The notes beneath the pieces were generated by a model. The model did no database searches, was not told where the DNA came from, and was given only the letters and a program-made list of their open reading frames with translations. Of a stretch of 64,000 bases of DNA, positions 1 through 11,870 are shown piece by piece; position 1 is the stretch's first letter; each line of letters opens with the position of its first letter. The DNA comes from Nematostella vectensis (Eukaryota > Cnidaria > Anthozoa > Actiniaria > Edwardsiidae), in NCBI RefSeq assembly GCF_932526225.1, contig NC_064036.1:7261519-7325518 (forward strand). Reading direction: 5' to 3'. A program made the position numbers and the translations under genes.

Positions 1-480
1 GCAATTTTGTCCTATTTAATTTAAGTATGAATCTTCACTTTCGCTAGTTTAAAAGTGGCACAGAGATAAACACCTAATACCGGTGTCGCTAGAATAAGAC
101 TACTTCGTCGACGACTTTAACAAAGACATCTGAGTCTAGGTTTCGCAACATTTTAAAGTATTTGTTTTTGTTCAACGGGCAGCTATGCCAACAATGAGAG
201 GGATTCTCAAAATTTATTCATATTAAGACAAGATTGGTACATGATATACATTAGTAGGTAACAATGGGAACTGAATAAAATTTTCATTTGAACAATGACT
301 CTCTTGCTCGGTATTATATTAAAACCAGACTTCGGAGCCCAAAAAAATTTGACCCCCCCTTTAATGACAGCCCAAAAAAATGTCCCCCTCACTCAGTAAG
401 AAATGACCGCTCCCTAGCAAGGTTAATGCCTTATCTCCAACAAATTCAGTGTGATAGCCAGATAGCTTGCAATTATCAAT
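1..480. other. No gene seen
   Basis: AT-rich sequence. The short ORFs here have no domain, codon bias or splice context that I would trust. Confidence 0.6.
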
Positions 481-805
481 CTCTAACCTCCAATAAAAAG
501 CGATAGCAAACACGATGTGTTCATTATTACTTCCAGTCTTAACTAAATACGATAGCAAACACAATAATGTGTTCATTAATCGAGGTCAATCTTTTATTCC
601 AATATAATCGAGTACGATAGGAAGTGGAACATGTGTTCATTTTAACAAGGTTAATCTTTTATTTCTAATATAGCAAGCTCGATTGAAACATACAATTGTA
701 TTTGAAATATCGAGGTTAATCTTACTAACTTGCAGTTAGTAAGATTACAGCATAAAACACACAACACACAAAATGTGTTCATTATGACAGAAAGTTAATA
801 TTTTA
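481..805. repeat. Degenerate tandem repeat, about 75-85 bp unit
   Basis: Four to five diverged copies share the words acgatag, tgtgttcatt and gaggttaatctttta. Copies begin near 499, 548, 610, 670 and 760. Divergence is high, so this is an old array. Confidence 0.5.
718..746. repeat. Perfect 13-bp stem, 3-nt loop inverted repeat
   Basis: Bases 718-730 (aatcttactaact) are the exact reverse complement of 734-746, with loop tgc. It lies inside the degenerate repeat array. It may be a transposon scar or chance; nothing nearby suggests a terminator role, which would not apply in an animal genome. Confidence 0.6.
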
Positions 806-1790
806 TGGCCAAGGGACTGAATGAAAAGGGCCAAAAGTACAAGATAGTTCTGCTTGAGTTACGCGCATTTGATCTTATATTTTCATCGAGTCACAACAAA
901 ATAATAATATGTTTTAATTCTCCATTCCATTCCATTCTCGCTTATTTTCTCTCATTGTTGCGCATTGAGGAAATCCTTTTGCTCGTACTTAAAGAGATTT
1001 TCCCGGATTTCCTCGAATTATTTCAACTGATTCTCTCTTGTTCTTGGCATGGACCATTCGGTTGCTGCTATTATACCCCATGATTAAGAGCGTACAAAAA
1101 AAATGCGATCATGACACTACAATCTAAAGCCTATCAGAATGTCTTCACTCAGTAGGTTGAATTCCACGACTTCGCCTAAAGCTAAGTCCCACTGCGAGCA
1201 AGCACTGCTCGCACGCAATTACAAGTCAAGTCAACAGTCACGAGAAATGCGCGCCCCAACTGGGACGCCCTACCGCGCCACACGGTGTGAATAGAGTGTG
1301 AGTTCCCCTCCTTAGGGTAAATAAACAAAGTGTTAAGATATCCCAAGGTGTCAAGTATGGGCGATCGCTTACTCTTTCACATCACTCTTGAACTTATGTG
1401 ATTACCTAAAAGTAAGCAAATCGTTGAGTCAAACAGACTAAAAGAGTTGGCGTACGTAAGTCGACGCAGTATTGCCATCCATTTTTTCACTGGAGGTTTA
1501 GACCACAGTCTGTTTGTAAGCCGATAGCATCATACCTTCACGCCCAAATCCCTTACACAACTCGTATTAAAACTCCAATAATACTCCACCGTAGGGTGCT
1601 TGAGAAGTTCCGTTTCACTGCGCACTGGTTGAAACTTCTTTGTTCTCGGCTAGGCCGAGAGATTGCCCGTCCCCTCAGCCACGAAACCACTCCAACAGAG
1701 ACAACAGATTACTTGCCGCAATTAGAATGTTTTCGATAGACTTGTTGATTGATGGGGGGAGCTGACGCTTGTGATTGGCTGTGCGCTGTG
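806..1790. other. No gene seen; upstream flank of the collagen gene
   Basis: No convincing exon. A small hairpin (tctcggc-tag-gccgaga, 1644-1660) lies about 150 bp upstream of the TATA-like box. Confidence 0.5.
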
Positions 1791-1802
1791 TCGGCGACGG
1801 TA

Positions 1803-1838
1803 TCTATAAGTATCGACAGGGCCGTAGCTCACTCAGTA
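1803..1838 (+). promoter_or_regulatory. Putative TATA promoter of the collagen-like gene
   Basis: A TATA-like box, tctataag, lies at 1803-1810. An initiator-like tcagta at 1833-1838 sits at the expected distance of about 30 bp. The first coding exon starts at 1932, which would leave a 5' UTR of about 100 nt. Confidence 0.5.
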
Positions 1839-1931
1839 TACTCTCAACTATCATCTGCCAATTCCGTCAAGAGTGTTCTTGGGTTTAGCTCCTGGAATAA
1901 TCGCATGCCCAGATAACCACTAATCTACACG

Positions 1932-4900
1932 ATGAGAGCAATCCTTCTGTATGCAACCGTGTTGGTCTCTTTTCTGGCCTTCGCTGGAATTCAATCGGTT
2001 ACGGCCAAGAAAAAGTCTAAGAAGAAGAGCGAGGTATTTCCATCACAGATCCTTTTCTTCACGATGAAAACCGCGCGCGTGGTTTATTAGACTAGGTTAA
2101 GGTTAAGTAGACCTTTCTGCGGTGTCTAAGGGTTGCAGAAGTAGCCTGTTAGGCTGAAACCCACTCCATGAATTATACAAACTCACCTCGTCATTAGAAA
2201 TGGATACGGCGTAAGTAAATGCCTATGCTTTACAAGCGGCAATGGGGAAAACGCATTAGCGAGACAAGCCATTCCGTTTGTTGTCATTTAGGGGGATAAA
2301 ACAACAACTACAACTAACAGGTAAGCCTTTAGAATGATTCAAAGACTGACAGACTGTCAGAAACTGCGATTTGTGGCCCTTTAGTCGATAACTGAAGATC
2401 AGAATTACTACTCATAAAAAGGTATCTTCACAAATAAGTATCGAAGGTTAGATGAGGATTTGGGAGACCCGTGTAAGAAAGCAAGATTAAGATTCAGTGA
2501 TTCTTTATCGGCCAGGATGAACACTAACGCGGCATCAAGAAGCACGAATGGGTTCCGAAAGCGATCTGTTACCCGCGAGAAAAAGAGCAATTTCCTTATC
2601 AAAGATAAGCCTTAATGAAATAAGAAAACAGTGGCGGGAAGTTTGTGGAACTTCTCAAGTTTGTGAGATAGCGGATTCGTTTACCCAGCCCAACTTGTGG
2701 TTTCATCGGATGGTTTAAACTGAATTGCTTTCTTTGGTGAGCACTTTATCGCTGCTGGCAATCAGTGTTTGGGTAATTTATATAAGTGCTAACTAATAGA
2801 AGCAATGTTTTCATATTAACAAGAGTGATGATTTGTGCACAATGCCTAAAGTAAACACGCGTGTACGCTCATAAGCACATATAGCGTATAACATCAGTCA
2901 CATAGTAGAGGATCTTAGAGTAAGAGCTCGCACTAAATGAGCTCTAAAAAGGTTATATTTTCACGTCTTTTGTTTCTTGTTTGATTAATCAGTTTAAGCG
3001 TCACAAAGGTGCCATAATACTCGCTCATTTCTTGTCTGATAGGGTGCGAACTGGTCCCAAATTTCTTCGTTTCCTCGGCATCTTTTGATTAGGCCCCGTG
3101 AAGTCGGTCTGGAATTAATAAGAAAAATATGGCCAGCCAAACGTCATAATACAACCCTGCATGTGTGACATTTCTCGTATCTTATGCGCAATCTATCTTT
3201 AAAGTGGATCAAATTAACAAGAGGTGACACTCTTTCTTGTCAGGTTTAAATGTTAACACAATGTCAAGCGAGTTTATTTTTTCAATGATTTATTGAACGT
3301 TCCAGTTTTTCCCTAGATTTTACAGAATAAGTAGACTTAGAATTCCTTATTGCAAAAGTTTTATTTTTTACTCAGAATTCAAAAGGCCTTGTCCACCATA
3401 AATCCATTTTAAGGTAAATCTATTTAAAGGAAAGACACAATTACTTGAGAGAGTTCCACAGCCCACCTTGACGTCTATTTTAAGCCTTAGAAGCCTTTCT
3501 TATCTAGGCAGCGTGTCCATTATCTTTAAAGTCCATTGGGTCATAATTGTAACAACAACTTGTTTGTCAAATAAATGCAACAATTTGCTTCTTAGCGCTA
3601 TCGCGAGCATTTATCGATGCAAAAAGTAACTACTCTCATTTTAAGTACAAATTAGTTCAAATATCCATAGCATTGAGCTTGAACTAATCCGTGAGCTTTT
3701 TTTTTTATCTCCATGGTAATAATTATACAGTTATCTACAAATATTTAAATGATATATCTATTATTAATAATATTACCAGGGCGCATGTATAATAAGCCAA
3801 GACGTGGATGGGCGCTACTTCGTGTCTTGTGGAGCAGGCAGCCCGGAGAAATCGGAAAAAAAAGGCAGAAAAAAGAGTAAAGAGGTGAGTGACAGCCTTC
3901 ACATTATCAAACAATAGAGAAAGGGGTTGTTACTAGATTGGGCGTTGTCGGTTCTAGATTTTCGCCGAACTTCCCACCTCTCTGCTGCTGTAGCAACTAT
4001 TCTGAGTACTATTCTAGGTTGGAAATGGGGTCAAACCCTTAAATTTTTTTTCTCTTATTTTGATTATTAAAGCTTTATTCAAGCACAAGTAGGTAGACTG
4101 GGGTCCCATCTAATGCTTTTTGCGAGAAAATACATTTTTTTTCACTTTCAAAAGCACTTGTTTTTTATTATGATGACTAAAGAAAGTATATTGTGTTTGA
4201 ATGTGCGTGTTTTGGTAGTTTTATAGCTGCGGACATCGCTCATTTCTGATCAAAATCATATCATCATCATTTGTATGCTTGAATCCAAAATTATAATCAG
4301 TTATGAACTTTTCTGATGGATCAGGCTTCTTCTTTGGGAAACCCTGAAAGCTCTGTAACTAGATATCGTTGTTTACTAATATTCGCACAGCTATTGTGCG
4401 AGCTTGCCTAGCTTGAAGACAACACTGTGTGTTTCCAAAAGCAAAAAAAAATCAGAAACCCACTGAGATCTCTGTAGAATACTCGACCATTTCGTTCGCC
4501 TCGCTATGGACTACATCGTACACCCATATGTATGGTATCACGGATCTATAAGATTCGCGCATCAAGACTTAACTTTTCAACCATGGCCTATAATGTTATC
4601 GATAGTGAAAAACCTTTCGTTGCAGAAGCCCAGACTGGGAAAGAAGAGAGCGCGTCTCGTAGCAGATGGTTTTTGTTTTAGAGCGCTTTTTAAGCCATCA
4701 AGCAGCGGGTTGCGCGGCGGAAATGCAGTTCGTGCACACACGGCGCATTCAACCCTTCACTACTTTGAACGAATAATTGATCACCGCATATCAAAAACCG
4801 TTTATGGTCGGTTTAGAGGTGGAAATGCATTGCAAAAGAGCACATACACAATATGGTTTGATACAGTAGAGAGTAATATACAGGAAATTTGAGAGTACAC

Positions 4901-7900
4901 TGAATGCCTCCGCTTTCTGCTTGCTGTGCGGAAAGGGGATTTCTTGTCTCCACCTAGCCAAAACACATACAAAACATCGCGAGTATTTTAACACGCGAAG
5001 GTTGATGGTTTTGTCTTTTGTTTCCTTTATGTACCGTACTGCCACTGCTGTGTGCTGTGGGGTGGGGTGAGAAATTCCCTGGCGCCCTTAAAGATATAAG
5101 TGATTCTACTCGTTTCAATCCAGGAAGTTCGTCATATTGGTTATCAATTTGCTTCACTCTATCTTCAATATAGAACAGATCTTCCCTTGAAGGCATTTTT
5201 AAGTTCGTCACGTGCGCGGAGAGAGCCTGCCTAACCGCGGACACATAGTATATAATACCCTTTTAACTACGGCCTAGAGTATGGCTTATTTTGTGTAAAA
5301 AAGTGATACCAAAACAACTCTTCTACTGATGAAATGCTTGGAACTTTATTTTTTCTGTCGCTATTGAGTGCCTAAGTGCCTTACGGTCAATAGTTGTGAT
5401 AATGTGAAAATCGTCACAGCAATCAAAGTCCAATCTTCGTAGAACCTGAATTGCGTGGCTCATTATACTTATATCAAACATCTGTGAAAGGCGTTTTGAA
5501 GCCTGAGGACGCCTGGCCTTCTCAAACTAGAATGAGCACGTCTGACGAAACATTTCTCGTGCACTGTACATTCCTCGCATTCCTATCAGCTGTACGCAGA
5601 ACTTTCCACGGATGCTACCTACAATTCACCTTTTGCCAAACTTGCTATAACGCAAGATCTCCCAGCAGGATTTCCCGGGTTTGTTTGCTTTTCTTTCCCT
5701 CTCTTAGATAAACCGGAAATCTAGGTCGACTACTTTGGTGGTTAAAGTTTTGGCTGATTAAGTTTAATTAAACCCGCGCGATTTTCGGATGCCTGGATTT
5801 ATTTGTTAATCAGGAACATGCGCGATTGTGTCTGGTTTGAGCGGTGTGTGCGAGACGCTTCGTGTGATACTGTCACCCGAGAATGTTGTTTTGTCTAAAC
5901 ACCTACTTCGATACGTTGAAATATAAGCCAAACTACCTTAATTTTCTCCTGCTTCTTTTCCCTTTGCTGGGTAGCGGATATGGGGGGGGGGGGGGGGGGG
6001 GTCGGGAGAGTTGTTAGGTAATGTTGGGTACTTGTATTGTATTTAAGAGTAGCTGATAACCTCAAAGCCATATTTGAAGTACACGGTTCATAACAAACTA
6101 TGTAGAGTGGACCCGGGCTCCTGGGTGCATGACCACAAAATTAGAAGGTGGATTTGGGGGGAAGTGGGGAGAGGGATGGTGGGTGTTGGGTGCTTGTGTA
6201 CTTTTTTAGTGTTTTCTCTTGTTGTGTTTTTTTGCGGGAACTCTGAAGTGTAATGACTAACAGTAACGTAGCACTTGCACTGGTAAAGGTCTAGCACTTG
6301 ACTATTTGCACTTTGTCCACTTTGCACCTTATTGCAGCTGTCTTAGTTTTCTAGAAGCTTATCACTATATGTTGTAATCATTTTTTTAAAAATATGCAAT
6401 TGTATATAATTTTTTTCGTAAAGAAAACGACCAAAAATCACATTTTCTGAAATAAAAAAAATCGTAGATTCTTTGAGTAGTATTAAAATCATATTTCTTT
6501 TAGTTTTGTCATCGTCGTCGCCGTTATCATCGCCATCACCATCATTATAAGCATCATTAAACGTCGTTGCTATCATCATTATCTCTAATATCATCATCCT
6601 TATCGTTATCATCATCATCATCACCATCGCCATCAACACCAAAAGCATCAACAACAGCAGACTCCTATTACTTTATTGTTGGAGTCCAATCATTATATCT
6701 TGCTGTTGCATTCCTTGTAATCATAACTTTGAAGTACATCATGTACCTATAACCAATACCACTGGTACCAACAATCCGGTAATAACATTGCAGCCATATA
6801 GCCATAACCAAACCACCTCTATCATCATCCATGCGCGTAAACCTGAAAAATTGAAATTTTCCTGGATTTAAAAGAGGTTAAAGTGCGATCGGTCAAGTGC
6901 CCGACCAAACGCTACGGTGAGGAGTACTCGGAGCATGGCACAAAGCTCTTGTGAGCACTGCCATGGCAGGCCAGAGTACCTCCCTCCAAACACAGCGGTT
7001 TGGTCTGTTTATCCATAGATCAGTAGAACTGAGAGTAAGTCAGGTTATGGGCAAGAACCATTCCCAACAATCAGATCAAACGAAAATGGGATAAGCAAAA
7101 CGACTCGAGCCCATGATGAAGAGGTAAGCGTGGATCAGCAAAAGCGCATGAGTGTTATTACTTCAAAACAATAGTTTCTGATGAGTATGTATGACTGAAT
7201 CTTGATACCGACAATTGCCGAATAAACTCAACATAACCTCTGCACCAAGATTAACCAATTAACTTAAGACCCAATGCATGTATGTTTCATGTTATTCTAA
7301 CTAATCAACTCTATTGCACTTTCTTCAGTGTTATCATTTTTTGGGTCTTCGGCCTCAAACAAATTACACTCCTACTTTACACTTGTTTAGAAAGCAAAAG
7401 ACTGCAAATGCAAAAGAGGAAAGCGAGGAAGTCGGGGGAGGACTGGTGCAAAGGGATCACGTGGCAAAGAAGGAAAACGAGGAAAGACTGGACTTCCTGT
7501 AAGTTACAGGATCCCTGTGTTTTCGGTACACCATTTAACTGCTCGACATTATTCATATGATAGGAAAAAGCAAATAAAAGAGTTTCAGGCCATGTTCGCG
7601 CAGAATTCATTTTTATCAGGCCCATAAGGATTTTTGATATTCTTAATCAAATTAATCTGTTTTTATTTATTTCGATTTTTTGTGATTCAAGTCTTTAATG
7701 ATTTCGTAACAGAGTTTGTAAAACGGTAACCTTTTTACTTTACACTAAATCTTGACAAGAAATACTCTTGCATTTTTTTTTGCATTATATTAGAACATCT
7801 AGATAAAAATACGCATGGGTTAGGAAGCGTCTAAAATAAGAAAAATAAGGAACCAGAAGTAAAAGCATCGAGAAGCATGCCTGCATCATGCTGAACATGC

Positions 7901-9644
7901 ACGAAAGTTATCACATCAGATGCATGGTTGCATGCCCATCTAATTACGCATGCGTGTTAACCTGTTAGGGTACTGACGGTAGAGATGGCAGACCGGGGGT
8001 TCCTGGGCCGATTGGGCCGGTAAGTACTAACACGTGACCAGCACATGACTATATAAAGCGAGGTCTCTGGTTCCGATTGGATGCAATGTCTGAAGAAGTA
8101 TATTATGTATAAGTAGAGGAAAGACCGACAAAATAGAAGTAGAGAGATGCCATTGTTTCGAATTTTACTTTCTTTATCAGGGCGGCTGATGAAGGATTTC
8201 AAATGAAGGTCCGGAACGTTGGCATCTCTCGATTTCTGTTTTGTCTGTCTTCCCTCTACTTTAACACATGTCTATAGTTATGTTTTGATGTACATATAAG
8301 GACTTTCTACTACTCCATTGGCTTCTCTGCCTTTTAGTCTAAGATAATATTCGCAAATGCAATGGAGTTTGTCATTTCAACCGCTAGTTGAACAATGAAC
8401 AGCAGAAATATGTATGGAATGTCTTTTCTGACCAGTTACACGCGGGATTTTAAAACACTCAAATGAGAATAAGCAGTTGACAAATTCTTGTTTGTGGTTC
8501 GTCAGAAGACAATAAATATTCCACATGGTGTTTGCTGTAACAAGTTTAAAAGCCTTTGCGCGATGCAAACCCTTTACGTTATTTAAAAGAAAAAAAAAAA
8601 GAAAAACAAATGAGCAACATCGTGTAAAACATCCACGAACGTCAAAGCGTAGCTAGGAAGATGGCGCGCACACCTCCTCGGCCGCTAAAAAGTGTCTCAT
8701 TTCTTCTTCTTTCTCTGTCTCTTTCTCTGTCAGATTGGTCCCCCTGGCAAAATTGGTCTTCCAGGAATTCCAGGAATGAAGGGTGATAAAGGCGACCCAG
8801 GAAAACAGGTGAAGCAAGTCACAATCTGGGACATACTATACCCCCCCCTGGGTGACATTATTCATTAGGAGATTTTATCTATAAATCTGTTCCTATTGTT
8901 GCTGCTGTTGTTGTTTCTTCAGTTGCATTTGTTGTTGCAGTTGTTGCTGCAGTTGTATTTGTTGTTGCTGTTGTCTTTCGCTCTTGCTGTGTTGCTGCTG
9001 TTGACACAGTCATCTTTGTCGTTGCGTTTGTTGTTGCCGTTGTTGTTGTTGAGGTGTAGATTTTGTTTTCATGTATCCTTGACAATGCATGAACGATACG
9101 ATTTGTAAATGCTACCTTAAAAGATCAGGACACACATTTTTGCTTGTAGTCAAAGTCGCCATCGGCTTTAATGTGTATACGCATAAAAATTGTCTCCTTT
9201 ATCACACGTCAGGGTTTGACAGGTCTCACGGGAGCTCCAGGATCACCGGGTCTCCCTGGCAACTGCATAAACAAATCCAACGTTGGGAGCGTGGCATCTC
9301 CAAGCTTCTATTGTCTGCCGGGTAAGCTTGGTCCCCAGGGGCCCAAGGGCGCTCGAGGGATAACAGGACCAAAGGGTGACGCAGGCATCACAGGCCCAAA
9401 GGGTACACCAGGTGATCCGGGACCTACCGGAAGTCGAGGCAGACCTGGTAAACCTGGACTACCCGGCGATTTGAATAACATTGGATGCAGTGCCCGGTAT
9501 ACGAGTTGGATAAGTGCTGATGTCTGGGACGCGCAGTACCCGGATGTTCATTGCGACAGCAGGGAATTCATGCAGGGGTTCCGCGTCGAGAAGGTTTTGG
9601 CGCGAAAGCGTTACCGGTACACGTGTTGCACTCTTACGAAGTGA
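1932..9644 (+). CDS. Secreted short-chain collagen-like protein, six coding exons
   Basis: Coding exons by my reading are 1932-2033, 3780-3884, 7391-7498, 7969-8019, 8734-8808 and 9213-9644, giving about 290 aa. Every intron is GT-AG and every junction is phase 0. Residues 1-25 form a signal peptide (hydrophobic core, cleavage near VTA-K), followed by a Lys-rich stretch. Exon 2 has two Cys and another Lys-rich stretch. Exons 3 to 6 encode Gly-X-Y triplets, and the triplet register is unbroken across their three junctions (GLP/GTD, GP/I-GPP, GKQ/GLT), which strongly supports the model. In exon 6 a non-collagen insert of about 20 residues with two Cys interrupts the helix, then Gly-X-Y resumes. 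The tail is about 50 residues with four Cys, ending in a CC pair; it weakly resembles the Cys/Arg/Tyr pattern of dermatopontin-like domains. Likely role: extracellular matrix or mesoglea. Additional small exons inside the 3.5-kb intron 2 cannot be excluded. Confidence 0.85.
5983..6001. repeat. Poly-G tract
   Basis: Uninterrupted run of about 18-19 G. Its exact length is likely unreliable in assemblies. Confidence 0.8.
6500..6660. repeat. Imperfect (CAT/ATC)n microsatellite
   Basis: Repeated atcatc, catcat and interrupted variants, inside collagen intron 2. Confidence 0.75.
8888..9055. repeat. Imperfect (GTT/GCT)n microsatellite
   Basis: Runs of ttgttgttgctg in the intron just before the last collagen exon. 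They explain the low-complexity Leu-rich and Thr-rich ORFs on the two strands. Confidence 0.8.
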
Positions 9645-10250
9645 CCACAGGTAGCCCGAATGGAGGAATTAGCAAGGTCAGATTTGCATGGCCTGCATCC
9701 ATTAATAGACTACAGATACCAGCAAAAAGCAATCGAGAGAATGAATAATGAACTGGTCATTTGCAGCGGTTTAATGCCAATCGAAGATAAAACCAGAGTC
9801 ATATAGTGTTCAGATCGTGGGAATGGATTGTACATAGAACAATGGTGACACAGCGACCCCACAGGATAATCAGCACACAGGCAACCCACACACCGGTGCG
9901 TCACAGGCTGTCTCACCACATGGAGTTACGCACAGGCAACCCGTCGCATCACACCGCGAAATTATGACTGATATGATACTATTATTAGAATGGACCACCA
10001 GGTTTTGTAAAATGTGTTCTCAGTACACCCTGTTTTAAGTAGAGCGAAAAAAAACAGCCGCAAGACAGTCTCACCTGTAATAGACGGACGTACTTAGTTG
10101 CACTCTTTGGTTTTGACCAGTCAGCTCTGCAGTGTCGTGTACTATAAATATCAGATAAATCAATTTTTAGTTTGATTTGTGTGCGCTTATAAGGTTGATT
10201 TATTCGAAGCTACAGGGAGAAGGGAAGTCGAGAGGGGAGAGGTGCCGCAA
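9645..10250. other. 3' flank of the collagen-like gene, no further gene seen
   Basis: Presumably contains the 3' UTR. I saw no canonical AATAAA close to the stop codon. Short degenerate tandem words (cacaggcaaccc) occur at 9876-9940. Confidence 0.5.
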
Positions 10251-10272
10251 CCCCAAGGCTCGTAGTAAAACG

Positions 10273-10570
10273 CGTAGGATGTGGAAGTAAGGGGAAGTGA
10301 AAAAAGAGCTATAGTGCATGGAGTTCGGTGCATGCACCTCCAGGCGTGAATGGATGGGTAAAACGCGTGGGGTGGAGGGTAGGGGAAGTGAAAAAAGAGC
10401 TATAGTGCATGGAGTTTGGTGCATGCACCTCCGGGCATGAATGGATGGGTAAAACGCGTGGGGTGGAGGGTAGGGGAAGTGAAAAAAGAGCTATAGTGCA
10501 TGGAGTTTGGTGCATGCACCTCCGGGCATGAATGGATGGGTAAAACGCGTGGGGTGGAGGGTAGGGAAAG
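10273..10570. repeat. 91-bp tandem repeat, about 3.3 copies
   Basis: The word gtgaaaaaagagctatagtg starts at 10297, 10388 and 10479, exactly 91 bp apart. Copies two and three are almost identical and the outer copies are degraded. Short Pro/Ser-rich ORFs across it come from the repeat. Confidence 0.9.
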
Positions 10571-11640
10571 GAAGAGCTCTAGAGGAAAGTGGCGCGCGTG
10601 CGCCTCCGGGCACGTAGGAGCGGGCGGCTGGGGCGGGAAGGGAAAAGGAAGAAAAAGGTTCCGAGGAGCGTGGTGCGTACCTTTTCCGGCACGTAGAAGT
10701 AACCCGTGGGGGGTAGGGAGGGGGACGCTGGTCTCTGGGTTGGCGTCAGCTCCTCTTTTTCTAACGCGTTTTGATAAACGAGTTAGAACAAGGATAAAAT
10801 GGTCAAATTTTAAACTTAATCTAATTTTTGGAGAAGATGTAAGATGACCTTATGCATGGCTAAAACTAGATACGCGCAGTAAATTAAGCGATCCATGAAA
10901 GCAATCGGTGCAGTTCGTGGTGGTGTAATTACCATAGACATATTGGCTATACTACTCATACGTTAACAGGTCTACATGGATAACTGAAAGAGAAATAAAT
11001 TATACAAAGCACGCACATGCTCAGCATAACACAAATGCAGTATTGAAAGTGAAAATACCCACAAAGGCTGATAAGTTTTCAAGGGAAAAGAATGTTTCAC
11101 TTTCGCAATTAGCTCTTTATAAAGTGATCTTGTATGGGGAGGCAACAACAGCAAGTTTTACAAGAAACTGCAGCCCACAAGGTAAATACCCTTTCATTAA
11201 TCTATCAAATGCGCGAACAGAAAAAACAGTAGCCTTTTGCTTGGCGCAAAATGTGCTGTTCGTACACCATTTGACGATGTTTCCGAGCGGACTCTGGCCG
11301 TTCCTTAGCTTAGCGATGTCAGCATATGTTTTTATACCGACAGTGATAAACTTTGAAACTTAATGGATTTTCCACGAGATATAAACCCAGTCAGAAATCT
11401 GACCTATTTGTTTGAGGACTGATTTCTTTTACCTTTGACTGGGTACAGTCTTATTTAAGAAATCATTTCATAGGATTTTTGGATCCACTGGTGGCAAAGC
11501 TAAAGCTTGGAGCAGAAACAGATCTTCCCAAAATGTAGATCCTAAAAGGCTGTAACTCGCAGTTTTTTCCTTTTTTTGCGAATTCTGGTATCAGGTAGTT
11601 CGATGGTATACCATTTACAGTCAACCTTCACCTTAGTGAA
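10571..11640. other. No gene seen
   Basis: GC- and purine-rich sequence up to about 10740, then AT-rich. No splice-supported exon. Confidence 0.5.
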
Positions 11641-11645
11641 ACCAT

Positions 11646-11870
11646 GTTATACGGACAGAAATTTAGAATTCAAAGAAATGACTGAGAAGTATTTTCCTTT
11701 ATTACGGACAAACTGCTATTGTGGAGATCTCGTTATTACGGACAGAAATACAGAATACAAAATAACTGAAAGGCATTTCCCTTTATTACGGACATCTTTC
11801 TGTTAAGGACAACCCTTGATTAAGGGCAGAAAAACAATCTGACTGAGAAGTGTTCCCTTTATTACGGACT
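11646..11870. repeat. 84-bp degenerate tandem repeat, about 2.7 copies
   Basis: Each unit carries ttacggacagaaat followed by ccctttattacggac. The second word recurs at about 11698, 11782 and 11856. Probably a fragment of a dispersed repeat. Confidence 0.65.

Larger units (their letters stand above)
3885..7390. other. Intron 2 of the collagen-like gene
   Basis: 3.5 kb with no further Gly-X-Y exon that I could recognise. It contains a poly-G run (5983-6001) and a CAT/ATC trinucleotide tract (about 6500-6655). A 128-codon ORF at 4506-4892 has no recognisable domain. Confidence 0.55.

Noticed and set aside
4506-4892. 128-codon ORF in collagen intron 2
   Set aside because: No domain, no splice context, and two short internal similarities only; likely chance.
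10500-10847. 115-codon Gly/Arg-rich ORF
   Set aside because: Starts inside the 91-bp tandem repeat and runs into GC-rich low-complexity DNA.
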